Assembly (NCBI RefSeq): GCF_001466665.1
Contig: NZ_KQ758903.1
Span: 989,684-1,053,683 of the forward strand
DNA: 64,000 bases
Source of the DNA: Dehalogenimonas alkenigignens
GTDB lineage: Bacteria > Chloroflexota > Dehalococcoidia > Dehalococcoidales > Dehalococcoidaceae
Reading direction: 5' to 3'
A program made the position numbers and the translations under genes. The notes under the pieces were generated by a model. That model made no database searches and was not told where the DNA came from. It was given only the letters and a program-made list of their open reading frames with translations. This document shows, one piece after another, positions 42,164 to 50,691 of the stretch (position 1 is its first letter; the number at the start of each line of letters is the position of its first letter).

Positions 42164-43564
42164 CTAGTAAAGGTAGGTCGGGTCGAACTGGAAGGTCGGA
42201 ACGTCGTGCTTCCACCATTCGTCCGGGTTGCGGGTGCCGAAGCCGAAGATATCGTGCATATCGGCGAAGAAGCCGTTGAACAGCGGGGTGACGGCCTGGG
42301 TGTTCCGGACGATGGAGTGAATCAGGGCTTCGTCGCCGCCATTGAAGACGCACTGGCCGTGGCAGGACTTGCAGCGCGGGCAGCGGAAGTTGTAAAGGCG
42401 CCAGCCCTTGTAGCCGGGCAGGTAGTTCTTGACCTTCTCTTCTTCCGGGTTCTCATGATCCCAGCGTTTTTCACCCAGGGGCATGGACTCGTAGGGACAG
42501 CCGTGGGCGCAGGTCATGCAGTCAACGCAGAAGCGCTCGATGCCGGCTTCGATCGGCCGGGTCGGGGCCAGCGGCATATCGGTGACGACGCGCCCCATCC
42601 AGCGGAAGAGGTTGCCATGGGAATAGGAAGTGCCGACCATCGCCGAGCGGGAGTGCTCGGTGGCGCCGGCGAAGGAACCCACGCCGGAAGCCGGGGTGAA
42701 GCCGCCGGCTTCGATGTGCATGAAACCCATCGAGCCCAGGAAGTAATGAACGTTGGCCTGGACTTTATGACCGTGACAGTAGCCGGAATATGTCGGCGCC
42801 GGCGCCTGGCGGACGTAGTCGGTAGCTTCAAGGCAGGAATAGAGGATCAAATACTTGGCCTTGTTGGGGATTACGTACTCGGTTTTGGCTATTTCTTCAG
42901 GGGCTTCGACATCCTTGAAGTTGTAAGGCATGCCGCTGGTGGTGTTCTTGTAGAATAGTTTCCTGGACTTGTCGGTGATCTCCATGACGCGGACGCGGGT
43001 GGCGCCGAAGAACTTGAAAGCGTTGGTGATGGTCTGCAGGTTCTCTTCCGGCGTGCCGTTCCATTTGGCCAGGCCGCGGCTTTCCGGGGTGGGAATGGTG
43101 ACGCCGGTGGTGGCGCCGACAAAGTTCGGTGAAGGCAGTTTATCCGAAGCGCTGGAGGCGTTGGCGACCGAGTAATCCCTCAGGGAAGGCCCCTTGTAGG
43201 TGGGGAACTTTTCTTTCATATAATCGATGTCACGGCCGTTGGTCTTCAAATCAATATACTGTTTGATTTCCGGGTGCAGCGCGCCGTGAGCGGAGTTGGT
43301 GGCGGTCAGGGGTAAGGTGCTGCCAAGTACCTTGGTGGTGCGGTCCCAGCGCTGAAAGACGTTCCAGTCAATCTCCACGGTGGGATTGTCGTACTCGCGC
43401 TCTTTGACGTACCAGGGGTGTTTAAATTGCGCTGAAGAAGCGGTTAATTCATCCATGTCGCGAAACGCCGGAGCCAGAGCCGCCACGGCGCCCAGGCCGG
43501 CACCGGCTAGACCGAGACCCTTCATAAAGTCGCGGCGGGATACGGTGGTGTGGAACTTACTCAT
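42164..43564 (-). CDS. rdhA: reductive dehalogenase catalytic subunit (rdhA-4)
   Basis: A 466-residue reductive dehalogenase from ATG 43564 (MSKFHTTVSRRDFMKGLG). Tat motif at about 9-16, then HPWYVKEREYDNP. Cluster motifs are CVDCMTCAHGCP and CPRCKSCHGQC (final Pro replaced by Val). It is the closest paralogue of rdhA-3 in the window. The open frame continues in phase upstream through an S-G-K-D-R leader segment to 43687 without a stop, so an N-terminal extension is possible but unlikely before a Tat signal. The gene is bracketed by the two 146-bp repeats and has no rdhB. Confidence 0.95.
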   Translation of the reverse strand: MSKFHTTVSRRDFMKGLGLAGAGLGAVAALAPAFRDMDELTASSAQFKHPWYVKEREYDNPTVEIDWNVFQRWDRTTKVLGSTLPLTATNSAHGALHPEIKQYIDLKTNGRDIDYMKEKFPTYKGPSLRDYSVANASSASDKLPSPNFVGATTGVTIPTPESRGLAKWNGTPEENLQTITNAFKFFGATRVRVMEITDKSRKLFYKNTTSGMPYNFKDVEAPEEIAKTEYVIPNKAKYLILYSCLEATDYVRQAPAPTYSGYCHGHKVQANVHYFLGSMGFMHIEAGGFTPASGVGSFAGATEHSRSAMVGTSYSHGNLFRWMGRVVTDMPLAPTRPIEAGIERFCVDCMTCAHGCPYESMPLGEKRWDHENPEEEKVKNYLPGYKGWRLYNFRCPRCKSCHGQCVFNGGDEALIHSIVRNTQAVTPLFNGFFADMHDIFGFGTRNPDEWWKHDVPTFQFDPTYLY

Positions 43565-43611
43565 TGGCTGTATTCTCCCTTCGTCGATATGTATTTTTCG
43601 CCAGGCGCTAT

Positions 43612-43627
43612 TCCGGTCTTTCCCGGA
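43612..43627 (-). promoter_or_regulatory. GANAGA-loop hairpin in the rdhA-4 leader
   Basis: TCCGG-GAAAGA-CCGGA on the minus strand, 47 bases before the start codon, downstream of a GGAGGGG. It is in phase with the S-G-K-D-R leader codons, which here continue into rdhA-4 without a stop. Confidence 0.7.
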
Positions 43628-43682
43628 GGTCACTGTTCGAATTTTCCCCTCCTGAATTCGTTTTTGCTTGATCTTTAATAAA

Positions 43683-43828
43683 GGCAAGCCCCGCGGTGAA
43701 CCCCGATTACACCCAGGGAGCCCACGGGAGGGGTTTCACAGCATATTAAGCAGGCTGGTCGCAACAGCCGGCACCCTGGTTTCCCCCACCGTGAGGCTTG
43801 CCCGAGAACGACTTATTGAGTTGTTAAG
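43683..43828 (-). repeat. 146-bp perfect direct repeat, copy 2 (after the DUF2795-like gene, before rdhA-4)
   Basis: Identical to 42009-42154. It begins 5 bases after the stop of the DUF2795-like gene. Removing rdhA-4 plus one repeat would leave DUF2795-repeat-nrdJ, the likely earlier arrangement. Confidence 0.85.
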
Positions 43829-43833
43829 GTGAG

Positions 43834-44112
43834 CTAGTCCTGACCGAACATGTAAGAGCTGACGAAAACAGTGAAACTGATGTCCGCCGCCGACCGGAAT
43901 TGGCGCGACGGCAGGCGGTTGATGAAGAAATCCATGACATAGCCCGGCGCGCCGCCGGCTTCGGCATGGGCGATGATTTCACCTTTTACAGCGGGGTAAT
44001 GAAGGCCACGAAGGTAGTATTCCAGAGTGACCGAGTTCATCTTCGGCGGCTCAAGCAAGGCCTCGGCGGCGCGGGTCTCAACCTTGACGGCCGGCTTTTC
44101 CATAATCATCAT
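43834..44112 (-). CDS. DUF2795-like small protein (upstream of rdhA-4)
   Basis: A 92-residue protein; ATG 44112 lies after GAGGAATAACGCG. The segment LEYYLRGLHYPAVKGEIIAHAEAGGAPGYVMDFFINRLPSRQF follows the DUF2795 spacing (G-x-x-Y-P-A-x-K ... A ... GAP ... LP-x-x-x-F), and the protein ends with a hydrophobic FTVFVSSYMFG. It resembles the protein at 39921 in plan but is well diverged. The function is unknown. Confidence 0.6.
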   Translation of the reverse strand: MMIMEKPAVKVETRAAEALLEPPKMNSVTLEYYLRGLHYPAVKGEIIAHAEAGGAPGYVMDFFINRLPSRQFRSAADISFTVFVSSYMFGQD

Positions 44113-44143
44113 CGCGTTATTCCTCACTGTCTTTTATTTCCGG

Positions 44144-44242
44144 CTAGACGCCGCCGCGGCGGGTGGATTCAGTACGGATGCGGCCGGCGGCCACCATTGA
44201 AACACCGATCATGAAACAGGCCAGTACCATTTCGACTATCAT
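44144..44242 (-). CDS. 32-residue membrane peptide
   Basis: A short gene with an excellent ribosome site (GGAGGCGCCA) encoding a single membrane helix (about residues 3-20) and a basic Arg-rich tail ending TRRGGV. It lies 31 bases before the DUF2795-like gene and 12 bases after the receiver-domain gene on the same strand. It is possibly a mini-anchor or regulator for the dehalogenase; no family is recognised. Confidence 0.5.
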   Translation of the reverse strand: MIVEMVLACFMIGVSMVAAGRIRTESTRRGGV

Positions 44243-44254
44243 TGGCGCCTCCTT

Positions 44255-44635
44255 TTAGCCGCGGGCTGAATGCTTGATGCCCGCGACGGCTTCGATGTGA
44301 AAAATAAGCTCTATGATTTCGACTGGTTTAAAGATGTAATCGTCGGCCCCGTTGGCCAGCGCCCTGGCGGTGACGCCCTGGTCGCCTTTTGAGTTTGAGA
44401 GCGCCAGCACCGGGACCTCGGAGTCCCGGCGGATCTGGTGAATGATTTCGTTGGCATCAACGATATCGAGACAGGTATCAACGATAGCCAGGTCGCACCC
44501 TTTAATCTGACTGGGGGCTTCCTGATCCGATATATCCGGTACGATGAGACTTCCGGAGTTGGGCCAGCGCATCCGGATCGCGGTGTTCAACAGGTCAATG
44601 ACCTGGCTGTCTCTGGTGGCCGCCCATACCTTCAT
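44255..44635 (-). CDS. stand-alone receiver-domain protein
   Basis: A 126-residue single-domain response regulator. The phospho-acceptor position is D53 (LAIVDTCLD), the Thr/Ser switch is in VLALSNSK and the Lys in DDYIFKPVE. The usual paired acidic residues near the start are reduced to one (ATRDSQ). No output domain is present. It stands with two OmpR-type regulators and the five-PAS kinase and may be a phosphate sink or relay. Confidence 0.8.
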   Translation of the reverse strand: MKVWAATRDSQVIDLLNTAIRMRWPNSGSLIVPDISDQEAPSQIKGCDLAIVDTCLDIVDANEIIHQIRRDSEVPVLALSNSKGDQGVTARALANGADDYIFKPVEIIELIFHIEAVAGIKHSARG

Positions 44636-44805
44636 GACGTTATTAGTTTATTTCACGACGGTGACTATTCGACCGGAGGCAGGTTACAATAAGTGATAAA
44701 CACAGATGTCGGCGAGTTACAGTTTCCGGAAAACCGGTGACGAAAAGTTACAGACCTAAAAATGCTTAAAGACCGCGGTCACGACCTGATGTCGAGGGGA
44801 TTACA

Positions 44806-44835
44806 ACAAAGAAGCGCTCCGTCGGAGCGCTTCTT
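44806..44835. terminator. intrinsic terminator after the atypical regulator gene
   Basis: AAAGAAGCGCTCC / GGAGCGCTTCTTT form a perfect 13-bp stem around GTC, with A- and T-tracts on both sides. It lies 21 bases downstream of the minus-strand gene ending at 44856. Confidence 0.88.
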
Positions 44836-44855
44836 TAACAGGGCAGCGTGGAGGC

Positions 44856-45539
44856 TTAAACCGGCTTGACCAGCCGGTAGCCGAGACCGGTTTCATTAAG
44901 GATCATCGAAGGCCGTCGGGAATCATCGCCGAGTTTCTGGCGCAGGCGCTTAATGTAGACTTTGAGGGTCGAGCAGGCGTCGGGGTAATCATCTCCCCAT
45001 ACCTGCTGCGCCAGCGAGGAGTAGGTGACAATGTGCCCGACATTCTCCATCATGTGGCGCAAGATGTTGTTTTCGGTCGGGGTCAGGGAGACTTCTTTAT
45101 CACCGACATACACCCGGTGCAGCAGAGCGTGCAGCCTGAGCAGGCCGACGACCATCGATTCGCCTTCACTCGTACCGGTTGCCCGGCGGACGATGGCCTT
45201 GACGCGCAGCACCAGTTCCAAGGGTTTATAAGGTTTCAAAAAATAATCATCCGCGCCGAGTTCAAACGACCTAACCATGGTGGATTCGTTGGGGTCGTTG
45301 GAGACAACCACCAGCGGCACGGAAGAGAACAGCCGGACATCGCGGATCAGATCAAGACAGTCACTGGACGGCGGGGCCATATTCAGGAGGAGGAAGTCCG
45401 GGCGGCGCTTCTCGACCAGTGACAGGGCTTCCTGGCTGCAGTTAGCCCCCAGCACGGCGGTGCCGGGCCACAGCATTTTGAAAACGGCGGTAAGGGACTC
45501 GATTTCCTCTCGGTTGGACGCGACGGTTAAGAGGTTCAT
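44856..45539 (-). CDS. OmpR/PhoB family regulator with an atypical receiver domain
   Basis: A 227-residue protein with an N-terminal receiver-like domain and a C-terminal winged helix (VSLTPTENNILRHMMENVGH ... DACSTLKVYIKRLRQKLGDD). The expected phospho-acceptor Asp is replaced by Asn (N53 in LLLNMAPP), and the N-terminal acidic pair is missing (MNLLTVASNREE). The Lys is kept (DDYFLKPYK). It therefore probably works without phosphorylation. No kinase gene is adjacent to it. A dehalogenase-region regulator is the natural guess. Confidence 0.9.
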   Translation of the reverse strand: MNLLTVASNREEIESLTAVFKMLWPGTAVLGANCSQEALSLVEKRRPDFLLLNMAPPSSDCLDLIRDVRLFSSVPLVVVSNDPNESTMVRSFELGADDYFLKPYKPLELVLRVKAIVRRATGTSEGESMVVGLLRLHALLHRVYVGDKEVSLTPTENNILRHMMENVGHIVTYSSLAQQVWGDDYPDACSTLKVYIKRLRQKLGDDSRRPSMILNETGLGYRLVKPV

Positions 45540-45727
45540 TCACCTGCCACCCGGTTATTACTTATAACCGGATTATAGCCGGCAACCCGGGGCAGGGGAA
45601 TCCGCCATCGCACGTATTTATAATGACGGTCTATTTACCGAAACAGACAGGATACCTTAACGCCAGACAACGAGCTTAACAAATACATACGCCGGCAATT
45701 TACCGGACGGATAACAAGTGGCGCGGG

Positions 45728-46411
45728 TTACCCGGGTTTTACCAGAAAGTAGCCGACTCCGAAGCGGGTCAGAATGATCCGCGGATTGCCCGGGTTATCT
45801 TCAATCTTCTCTCTCAGGTGCCTGATGTGGACCTTGATGGCATCGGCGGCTTCAGGATAGCTGGCGCCCCAGATCCTTTCAGCAAGCGCGGCATGAGGAA
45901 CGATGACCCCTTCCTTGCTGATGAGGTGTTTGAGGATGATGGCTTCGGTGCTGGTCAGAATCGCTTCCTTAACACCGATTCTGGCGATACGCTTGGTGAA
46001 ATCGAGGCTCAATCTGCCGCAGACCACCGGGGCATCATCCGGCGGAGCCTGGTGACGCCGCATCAGGGCCCGGATGCGGGCGATGAGTTCCATCTGGCCG
46101 AATGGTTTGACGACGTATTCATCGGCGCCGAGTTCCAGACCGCGGACAATATCCCGCTCTTCTCCCCTGACGGTCAAGACGATGATAGGGACCCTGGAAA
46201 AGGTACGGATACTCTTGATCGCCTCGAAACCGTTCATGCCGGGCAGCCCGAGATCGACGGTTACAACATCGGGGTGGTTTTTACCGACCAGCTCCACGCC
46301 CTTTTCACCGGATTCGGCAAGTTCGATTTCAACGCCTGGCCAGCCGATGCCGAGGGCCAGGGTGATGAATTCGGCCACATCCGGATCGTCTTCAATAACC
46401 AGTACTTTCAC
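45728..46411 (-). CDS. OmpR/PhoB family response regulator
   Basis: A 227-residue canonical regulator: acidic pair in VIEDDPDV, phospho-acceptor Asp in VVTVDLGLPGMNG (about 55), Lys in DEYVVKPFG, and a winged-helix output domain (AILTSTEAIILKHLISKEGV ... DAIKVHIRHLREKIED). It overlaps the upstream five-PAS kinase gene by 4 bases, its evident partner. Likely targets are the nearby rdhA genes. Confidence 0.94.
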   Translation of the reverse strand: MKVLVIEDDPDVAEFITLALGIGWPGVEIELAESGEKGVELVGKNHPDVVTVDLGLPGMNGFEAIKSIRTFSRVPIIVLTVRGEERDIVRGLELGADEYVVKPFGQMELIARIRALMRRHQAPPDDAPVVCGRLSLDFTKRIARIGVKEAILTSTEAIILKHLISKEGVIVPHAALAERIWGASYPEAADAIKVHIRHLREKIEDNPGNPRIILTRFGVGYFLVKPG

Positions 46412-49206
46412 GAGCGTGTTTCTCCTTTTTCCTGTTTTGGGTGAATAACCGGTAGCGTGAACCGGACGGTCGTACCTTTGTCTTTTTGGCTTTCAATCCA
46501 GATGCGGCCGCCGTGAAGTTCGATGATATTTTTACATAAAGACAAGCCCAAACCAAGGCCGGCGAATTCGGTATCATCTGACGCGACGCGCGAATACGGG
46601 ACAAACAAGCGCTCCTGTTTCTCCTTGGGAATGCCGATGCCGGTATCGCTCACCCAAACTTCGATCGCGTCACCCGATACAAAGGCTTTAATTGTTACCT
46701 GCCCGCCACTGGAGGTGAATTTCAGCGCGTTGTCCAGCAGGTTCAAAATAACGCGGTAGAGATAATCCCTGTCGCCCTCGATGGGCGGCAGCGACGGCGG
46801 CAAATCCAGCCGGATTGCCAACCCCTTTTTTACCGCTGAAGGCGAAATGAAAGATACCAGTTCTTTAAGGAGATTCCCAAGGTCAACCGGGGCAAACTTC
46901 AGTTTTAACAGGCCGACTTCGCCTTTGGCCAGGTCGAGCAACTGGTCAATACGCTTGCGAAGTTTGACAGCTCCGCTCTGGACGTTGCGGCTGAGGCTGA
47001 TCAAAGGCTCTTCCCGGGCCAGATTGACCAGCATTTCCGATGAACCCAGAAGCGGCGTCAGCGGGGTTTTCAGCTCATGGACCAGGGCCCGGGTAAAGAA
47101 TACGCGTTCATCCATCTGCTTTTTAAGGGCATAACTCAGCGATTTTTCATGCTCGTACAGCCGCTGCAACTCCGCCTCCGCCCGATGCCTTGAGGCGATT
47201 TCTTCGGTCAGAGATCGGGTCCGCTCCTCGACCATCGCCTCCAGCCGATCCTGGTATTTCTCTTTTTCGGCTTCGAGCCTTTTCCTCTCAGAGATGTCAC
47301 GGACTACGGCCAGAATTACAATATCTCCATTCAGTTCGAACTGGTGGCCATATACTTCAACCGGGATAACGACTCCTTTTTTGGTAATATGTTTGAGTTC
47401 GTATGTAGCATATCCGGTGCGTCTCATCTGCTCAATCGCGGGACTTAAAGAAGAATAGGAACCGGGCGCATTGAGCTGTTGCCCGGTAAGCGCAAGCATC
47501 TCATCGCGGGAATAGCCGTAACGCTCGCAGGCAACCCGGTTGGCCTCAATAATCTGCCAGGTGTTGTTACCAATGGATTTCCACAGAATCATGGCGTCGG
47601 AGGCATTGTTGAACAGCATCCGATAGTTGGCTTCACTGATCTCCAATTCACGGGCAATTTTTTTCCGCCTGGAAATATCGATGCCGTAGAGATTCAGGGC
47701 TCCAAGCTCGAAGTTGGGGTAGAGTTTAATATCATATGTCTGCTCGCCGACGGTGACCTCCAGATTCCGGACCAGACCAGAGGAATAGGCTTCAGTTATT
47801 TCTGCCCGCAATTCCTCCGGGAGCAGGCCGCCGATTCTGGCGTGCCAGTGCTCCATCAGCGGGCGGCTGGCGTTATTGGCAAAGAGGAGTTCGCCCTGGG
47901 GAGAAACACGCATTATCGGATTGGGGTTGACAAGGGGGAATGAGGCCAGGCGGTAAATCTCCTGCTCAATGCGACGGCGCTCGGTGATATCGATGATCAG
48001 GCAGTGAGTTTTTCGGACAGCGCCTAAGGTGTCATAATCAATCCTGCCGGTTACTGAGACAAGGGCATGAGAGCCGTTTTTCCGCACCAGGACGAATTCA
48101 GTTTCGACTTCACCGCGCTCCTTGAAACGTTTGAATTTCTCCCGAAAATCACTGGCCTGGTCCCCGGCCAGGAAATCACCGAACCACCTGCCTATGACCT
48201 CTTCTTTGGCATAACCCATGGTCTTGAGCCAGGCCGGATTCACCTCCAGGAAACGAGCCTCGGCATCAAGCGATTGGTAACCTACCGGGAGTTTTTCGTA
48301 TAGAGAACGGAAATGAGACTCGCTCGCCTCTAAGGCTCGTTGGGCAAGGGCACGCTGCTCGATTTCCTGGGTCAGCTTCAGGTTGATGTCGTTGAGCTCC
48401 TGGGTTCTTTCGGCAACCAGCCGCTCCAGCAGCATTCTCTCTTTTTTACGTTCTGCGATGTCCCGGACTATCGAAATCACCATTTTATTCCCGTTGACGT
48501 CGGCTATCCGGCTGCTGATCTCCACGGGTATTCGGGTGCCATTTTTGGCGATATGAAACCGTTCAAAAACCACACTGCCGTCGGACATGAGCCTGTCGAT
48601 CACGGGGATTTCGTCAGGATTTTTCGGCGCGTCAATATCGGCTGGACTCATCTTCAGAAGCTCGGACCTGGAATACCCCAGCATTTGACACGCCGACTCA
48701 TTGACCTCAATAAACGGCTCGGGCTGACCATCGGGAGTCATTCCATGGACCATTATCCCGTCATTGCTTAACGCCAGGAGCAGCCGGGCTTGGGCGTCAC
48801 TGGCGGCAAGGGCTTGTTCAGTGAGTTTACGTCCGGTGATGTTTTCAAAGATGGCCACGAAATGTCCTCTTTTGGGACGATATGCCGAAACGGCAAGCCA
48901 TCTTTTAAGGGGTTTGACATATATTTCGAACTCCGCCGGTTCACCCGTCAATACGACCCGCCCGTAGGTGTCAAAGAGTTCGGGGTTTTCGGTCTTGATG
49001 CCGGGGATGGCATCGGTCACTCTTCTATTGATGATAGCAGCCTGTTTCAGCCCGGTTATTTTTTCGAAAGCAGGATTGACGTACAGGTAAACAAAATCCA
49101 CCGGATTATCCTTTGTATCGAACACCATCCGGCAGTAGGCGACGCCGTTAAGCATGTGCTTAAACAGGTCATGGTACGGAATAACGGGTTGAATGGGTGC
49201 TGACAT
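46408..49206 (-). CDS. sensor histidine kinase with five PAS domains
   Basis: A 932-residue soluble kinase. PAS-type segments are recognisable at about residues 10-130, 140-260 (ACQMLGYSRSELLKM), 300-420 (WLKTMGYAKEEVIG), 425-540 (weaker) and 545-670 (ACERYGYSRDEML). They are followed by a coiled linker, HisKA with the phospho-His in ALVHELKTPLTPLLG, and HATPase_c (NLLDNALKFT, VSDTGIGIPKEKQE, GLGLGLSLCKNI). No membrane helix is seen. Multi-PAS soluble kinases next to rdhA genes are a Dehalococcoidia habit, and the ligand may be an organohalide or redox signal (inference). It is coupled to the regulator gene by ATGA. Confidence 0.93.
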   Translation of the reverse strand: MSAPIQPVIPYHDLFKHMLNGVAYCRMVFDTKDNPVDFVYLYVNPAFEKITGLKQAAIINRRVTDAIPGIKTENPELFDTYGRVVLTGEPAEFEIYVKPLKRWLAVSAYRPKRGHFVAIFENITGRKLTEQALAASDAQARLLLALSNDGIMVHGMTPDGQPEPFIEVNESACQMLGYSRSELLKMSPADIDAPKNPDEIPVIDRLMSDGSVVFERFHIAKNGTRIPVEISSRIADVNGNKMVISIVRDIAERKKERMLLERLVAERTQELNDINLKLTQEIEQRALAQRALEASESHFRSLYEKLPVGYQSLDAEARFLEVNPAWLKTMGYAKEEVIGRWFGDFLAGDQASDFREKFKRFKERGEVETEFVLVRKNGSHALVSVTGRIDYDTLGAVRKTHCLIIDITERRRIEQEIYRLASFPLVNPNPIMRVSPQGELLFANNASRPLMEHWHARIGGLLPEELRAEITEAYSSGLVRNLEVTVGEQTYDIKLYPNFELGALNLYGIDISRRKKIARELEISEANYRMLFNNASDAMILWKSIGNNTWQIIEANRVACERYGYSRDEMLALTGQQLNAPGSYSSLSPAIEQMRRTGYATYELKHITKKGVVIPVEVYGHQFELNGDIVILAVVRDISERKRLEAEKEKYQDRLEAMVEERTRSLTEEIASRHRAEAELQRLYEHEKSLSYALKKQMDERVFFTRALVHELKTPLTPLLGSSEMLVNLAREEPLISLSRNVQSGAVKLRKRIDQLLDLAKGEVGLLKLKFAPVDLGNLLKELVSFISPSAVKKGLAIRLDLPPSLPPIEGDRDYLYRVILNLLDNALKFTSSGGQVTIKAFVSGDAIEVWVSDTGIGIPKEKQERLFVPYSRVASDDTEFAGLGLGLSLCKNIIELHGGRIWIESQKDKGTTVRFTLPVIHPKQEKGETRS

Positions 49207-49467
49207 GTTATCAGTCTTTATTGGATCGAAACCTGGATGATTGTAAGCTTTGAAAAGCGCGATTACAAATAATGAGGCTTATTGTCGAAGGGGTAATTGC
49301 GGTTAAGGACTGTAAACTTTTTAGAATTTACCGGCGGTGGTGTTGGCTTGAAATGGTAAGCAAGGGAAATATGGCAAAAACGTTTCCGGCATCAGAGTCA
49401 GGGTAATATCCACTTGTCTTAAGTCTGATTCCGCAGTATAAAGGACATATACTGGTAAGGAGGAAAG

Positions 49468-49659
49468 ATGATGGAAAAGAATGAAATCAAGGGAAAGGCC
49501 AAGCAGGTAAAGGGGAAGGTGGAGGAGACAGCGGGCAAAGTAACCGGTAAAAAATCTCTCGAAGTAAAAGGAAAAGCTGACCAGGTGGTCGGAAAGGTTC
49601 AGGAAACCGCTGGCAAAGTCCAGGGCACGGTAAAAAAGACGGTTAAGAAGTTGAAATAG
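49468..49659 (+). CDS. CsbD-like stress protein
   Basis: A 63-residue Lys-rich protein with the CsbD repeat pattern (MEKNEIKGKAKQVKGKVEETAGKVTG..., GKADQVVGKVQETAGKVQG). It is abundant under stress in other bacteria, but its molecular role is unknown. A strong GGAGG precedes two adjacent ATG codons (49468, 49471). The upstream gap 49207-49467 shows no gene. Confidence 0.88.
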   Translation: MMEKNEIKGKAKQVKGKVEETAGKVTGKKSLEVKGKADQVVGKVQETAGKVQGTVKKTVKKLK

Positions 49660-49732
49660 CAGCCCCTTGCCAGCCCGAGCCACCGTCTTTCAGGTGGTTC
49701 CAGGCAAAGAGGAATATAAGATCCATTTAATA

Positions 49733-49767
49733 AACGAGCCTCTGGATTCATCGTCCAGAGGCTCGGC
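49733..49767 (+). terminator. intrinsic terminator after the CsbD-like gene
   Basis: CGAGCCTCTGGA / TCCAGAGGCTCG form a 12-bp stem with a TTCATCG-type loop, about 75 bases after the stop codon and between convergent genes. The T-run after it is weak. Confidence 0.65.
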
Positions 49768-49857
49768 TGTGTTATTAAGAGCTGGTTCGATGTGGTGAAA
49801 ACCGGGCTCGGCCAGGGGGTAAGCCACGCATCTGGTAACATCACCCACTCTTCTTTT

Positions 49858-50325
49858 TCAGCGCACCAAAGTCTTCAAAGCTTTACTAGTTGTCTCATGA
49901 ACTTGGCTGCTGGAGTCGTTTAGCATCGTCCGAAGCACTTTTTCGGCCTTTGGTCCGCCAATTTTGCCCAGAGATTCAGCGACCTGGACACGCACACGAA
50001 CCGGCCAATGAGCGCTGTTGCTTGCTAAAGCATCTACCGCCGAGGAGTCCCCGATTTTACCCAGCGCCTCAACCGCCTTTTCCTGGGCACCCATATCTCG
50101 GCTGATTTTAAGGAGATGAACAATCGGTATAATGGCTTCTGATGCTTTAAGTTCACCCAGAATCCAGGCAGCCCTCTCGACGGTCATCGGTTCAGGATGA
50201 GATAACGCCTGGATAAGCTTGGCAATATAAGTCCGATTATCTGCCTCGAGCTTTGATCCGCACCGAGGACATACTTCACTCCCTGCAGGATTGTCTTTCC
50301 AGCATCTAGTGCAGTAGATGACCAC
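49858..50325 (-). CDS. zinc ribbon - HEAT repeat protein
   Basis: A 155-residue protein. The N-terminal zinc ribbon has CTRCWKDN and CPRCGSKLE (about 5-26). It is followed by three to four HEAT-like repeats (MTVERAAWILGELKASEAI, AQEKAVEALGKIGDSSAVDAL, VRVQVAESLGKIGGPKAEKVL, VHETTSKALKTLVR). This is probably a protein-protein scaffold. Partners are unknown. Confidence 0.83.
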   Translation of the reverse strand: MVIYCTRCWKDNPAGSEVCPRCGSKLEADNRTYIAKLIQALSHPEPMTVERAAWILGELKASEAIIPIVHLLKISRDMGAQEKAVEALGKIGDSSAVDALASNSAHWPVRVRVQVAESLGKIGGPKAEKVLRTMLNDSSSQVHETTSKALKTLVR

Positions 50326-50570
50326 TTACAAAACTCCTGCCTTTCTTCGGATTAACAGGGCATAGAGGGTATGTTCCTAAGCCGGGATACCCTAAACCGT
50401 TGGATATACTTTCGGCCAATTGGGATTCCAAAGAGACGGCCGGGTTCTGACAGACTCATCGCAGCATTTGCCAATCGATTCTATGGTAACTCTATATCCA
50501 ACCGTACACCTTAAAGGTATTCTAATTCTATTCCATTCCCTATGTCACGGTGATGGTGACTCTTCAGGTT

Positions 50571-50664
50571 CGTCCTCTTCGAAGAGTCGGACTCTGCTTT
50601 GAACGAAGGATGTCCTGGGATGGATCTCGGCAAGAATGGCCGAGGGACTGATGAAGTCCCTCGG
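50571..50664 (-). repeat. ssrA-3'-end-like repeat, copy A, with hairpin
   Basis: The plus strand reads CGTCCTCTTCGAAGAGTCGG, ACTCTGCTTTGAAC and GGATGTCCTGGGA, then the hairpin CCGAGGGACT / AGTCCCTCGG (50640-50664). On the minus strand the order (hairpin, GGACATCC, T-loop-like GAGTCCGACTC) resembles the end of tmRNA. It is the first of about eleven copies that divide the 50.5-63.3 kb region. The rest of the gap 50326-50691 holds nothing recognisable. Confidence 0.55.
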
Positions 50665-50691
50665 ATGTTTTTAGGGCTTACAAATTCTTAG

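Noticed and set aside
43564-43687. A 41-residue N-terminal extension of RdhA-4
   Set aside because: The frame is open, but an extension before a Tat signal would block export in the usual way, the start would be a TTG inside the 146-bp repeat, and MSKFHTT at 43564 matches the other dehalogenases.
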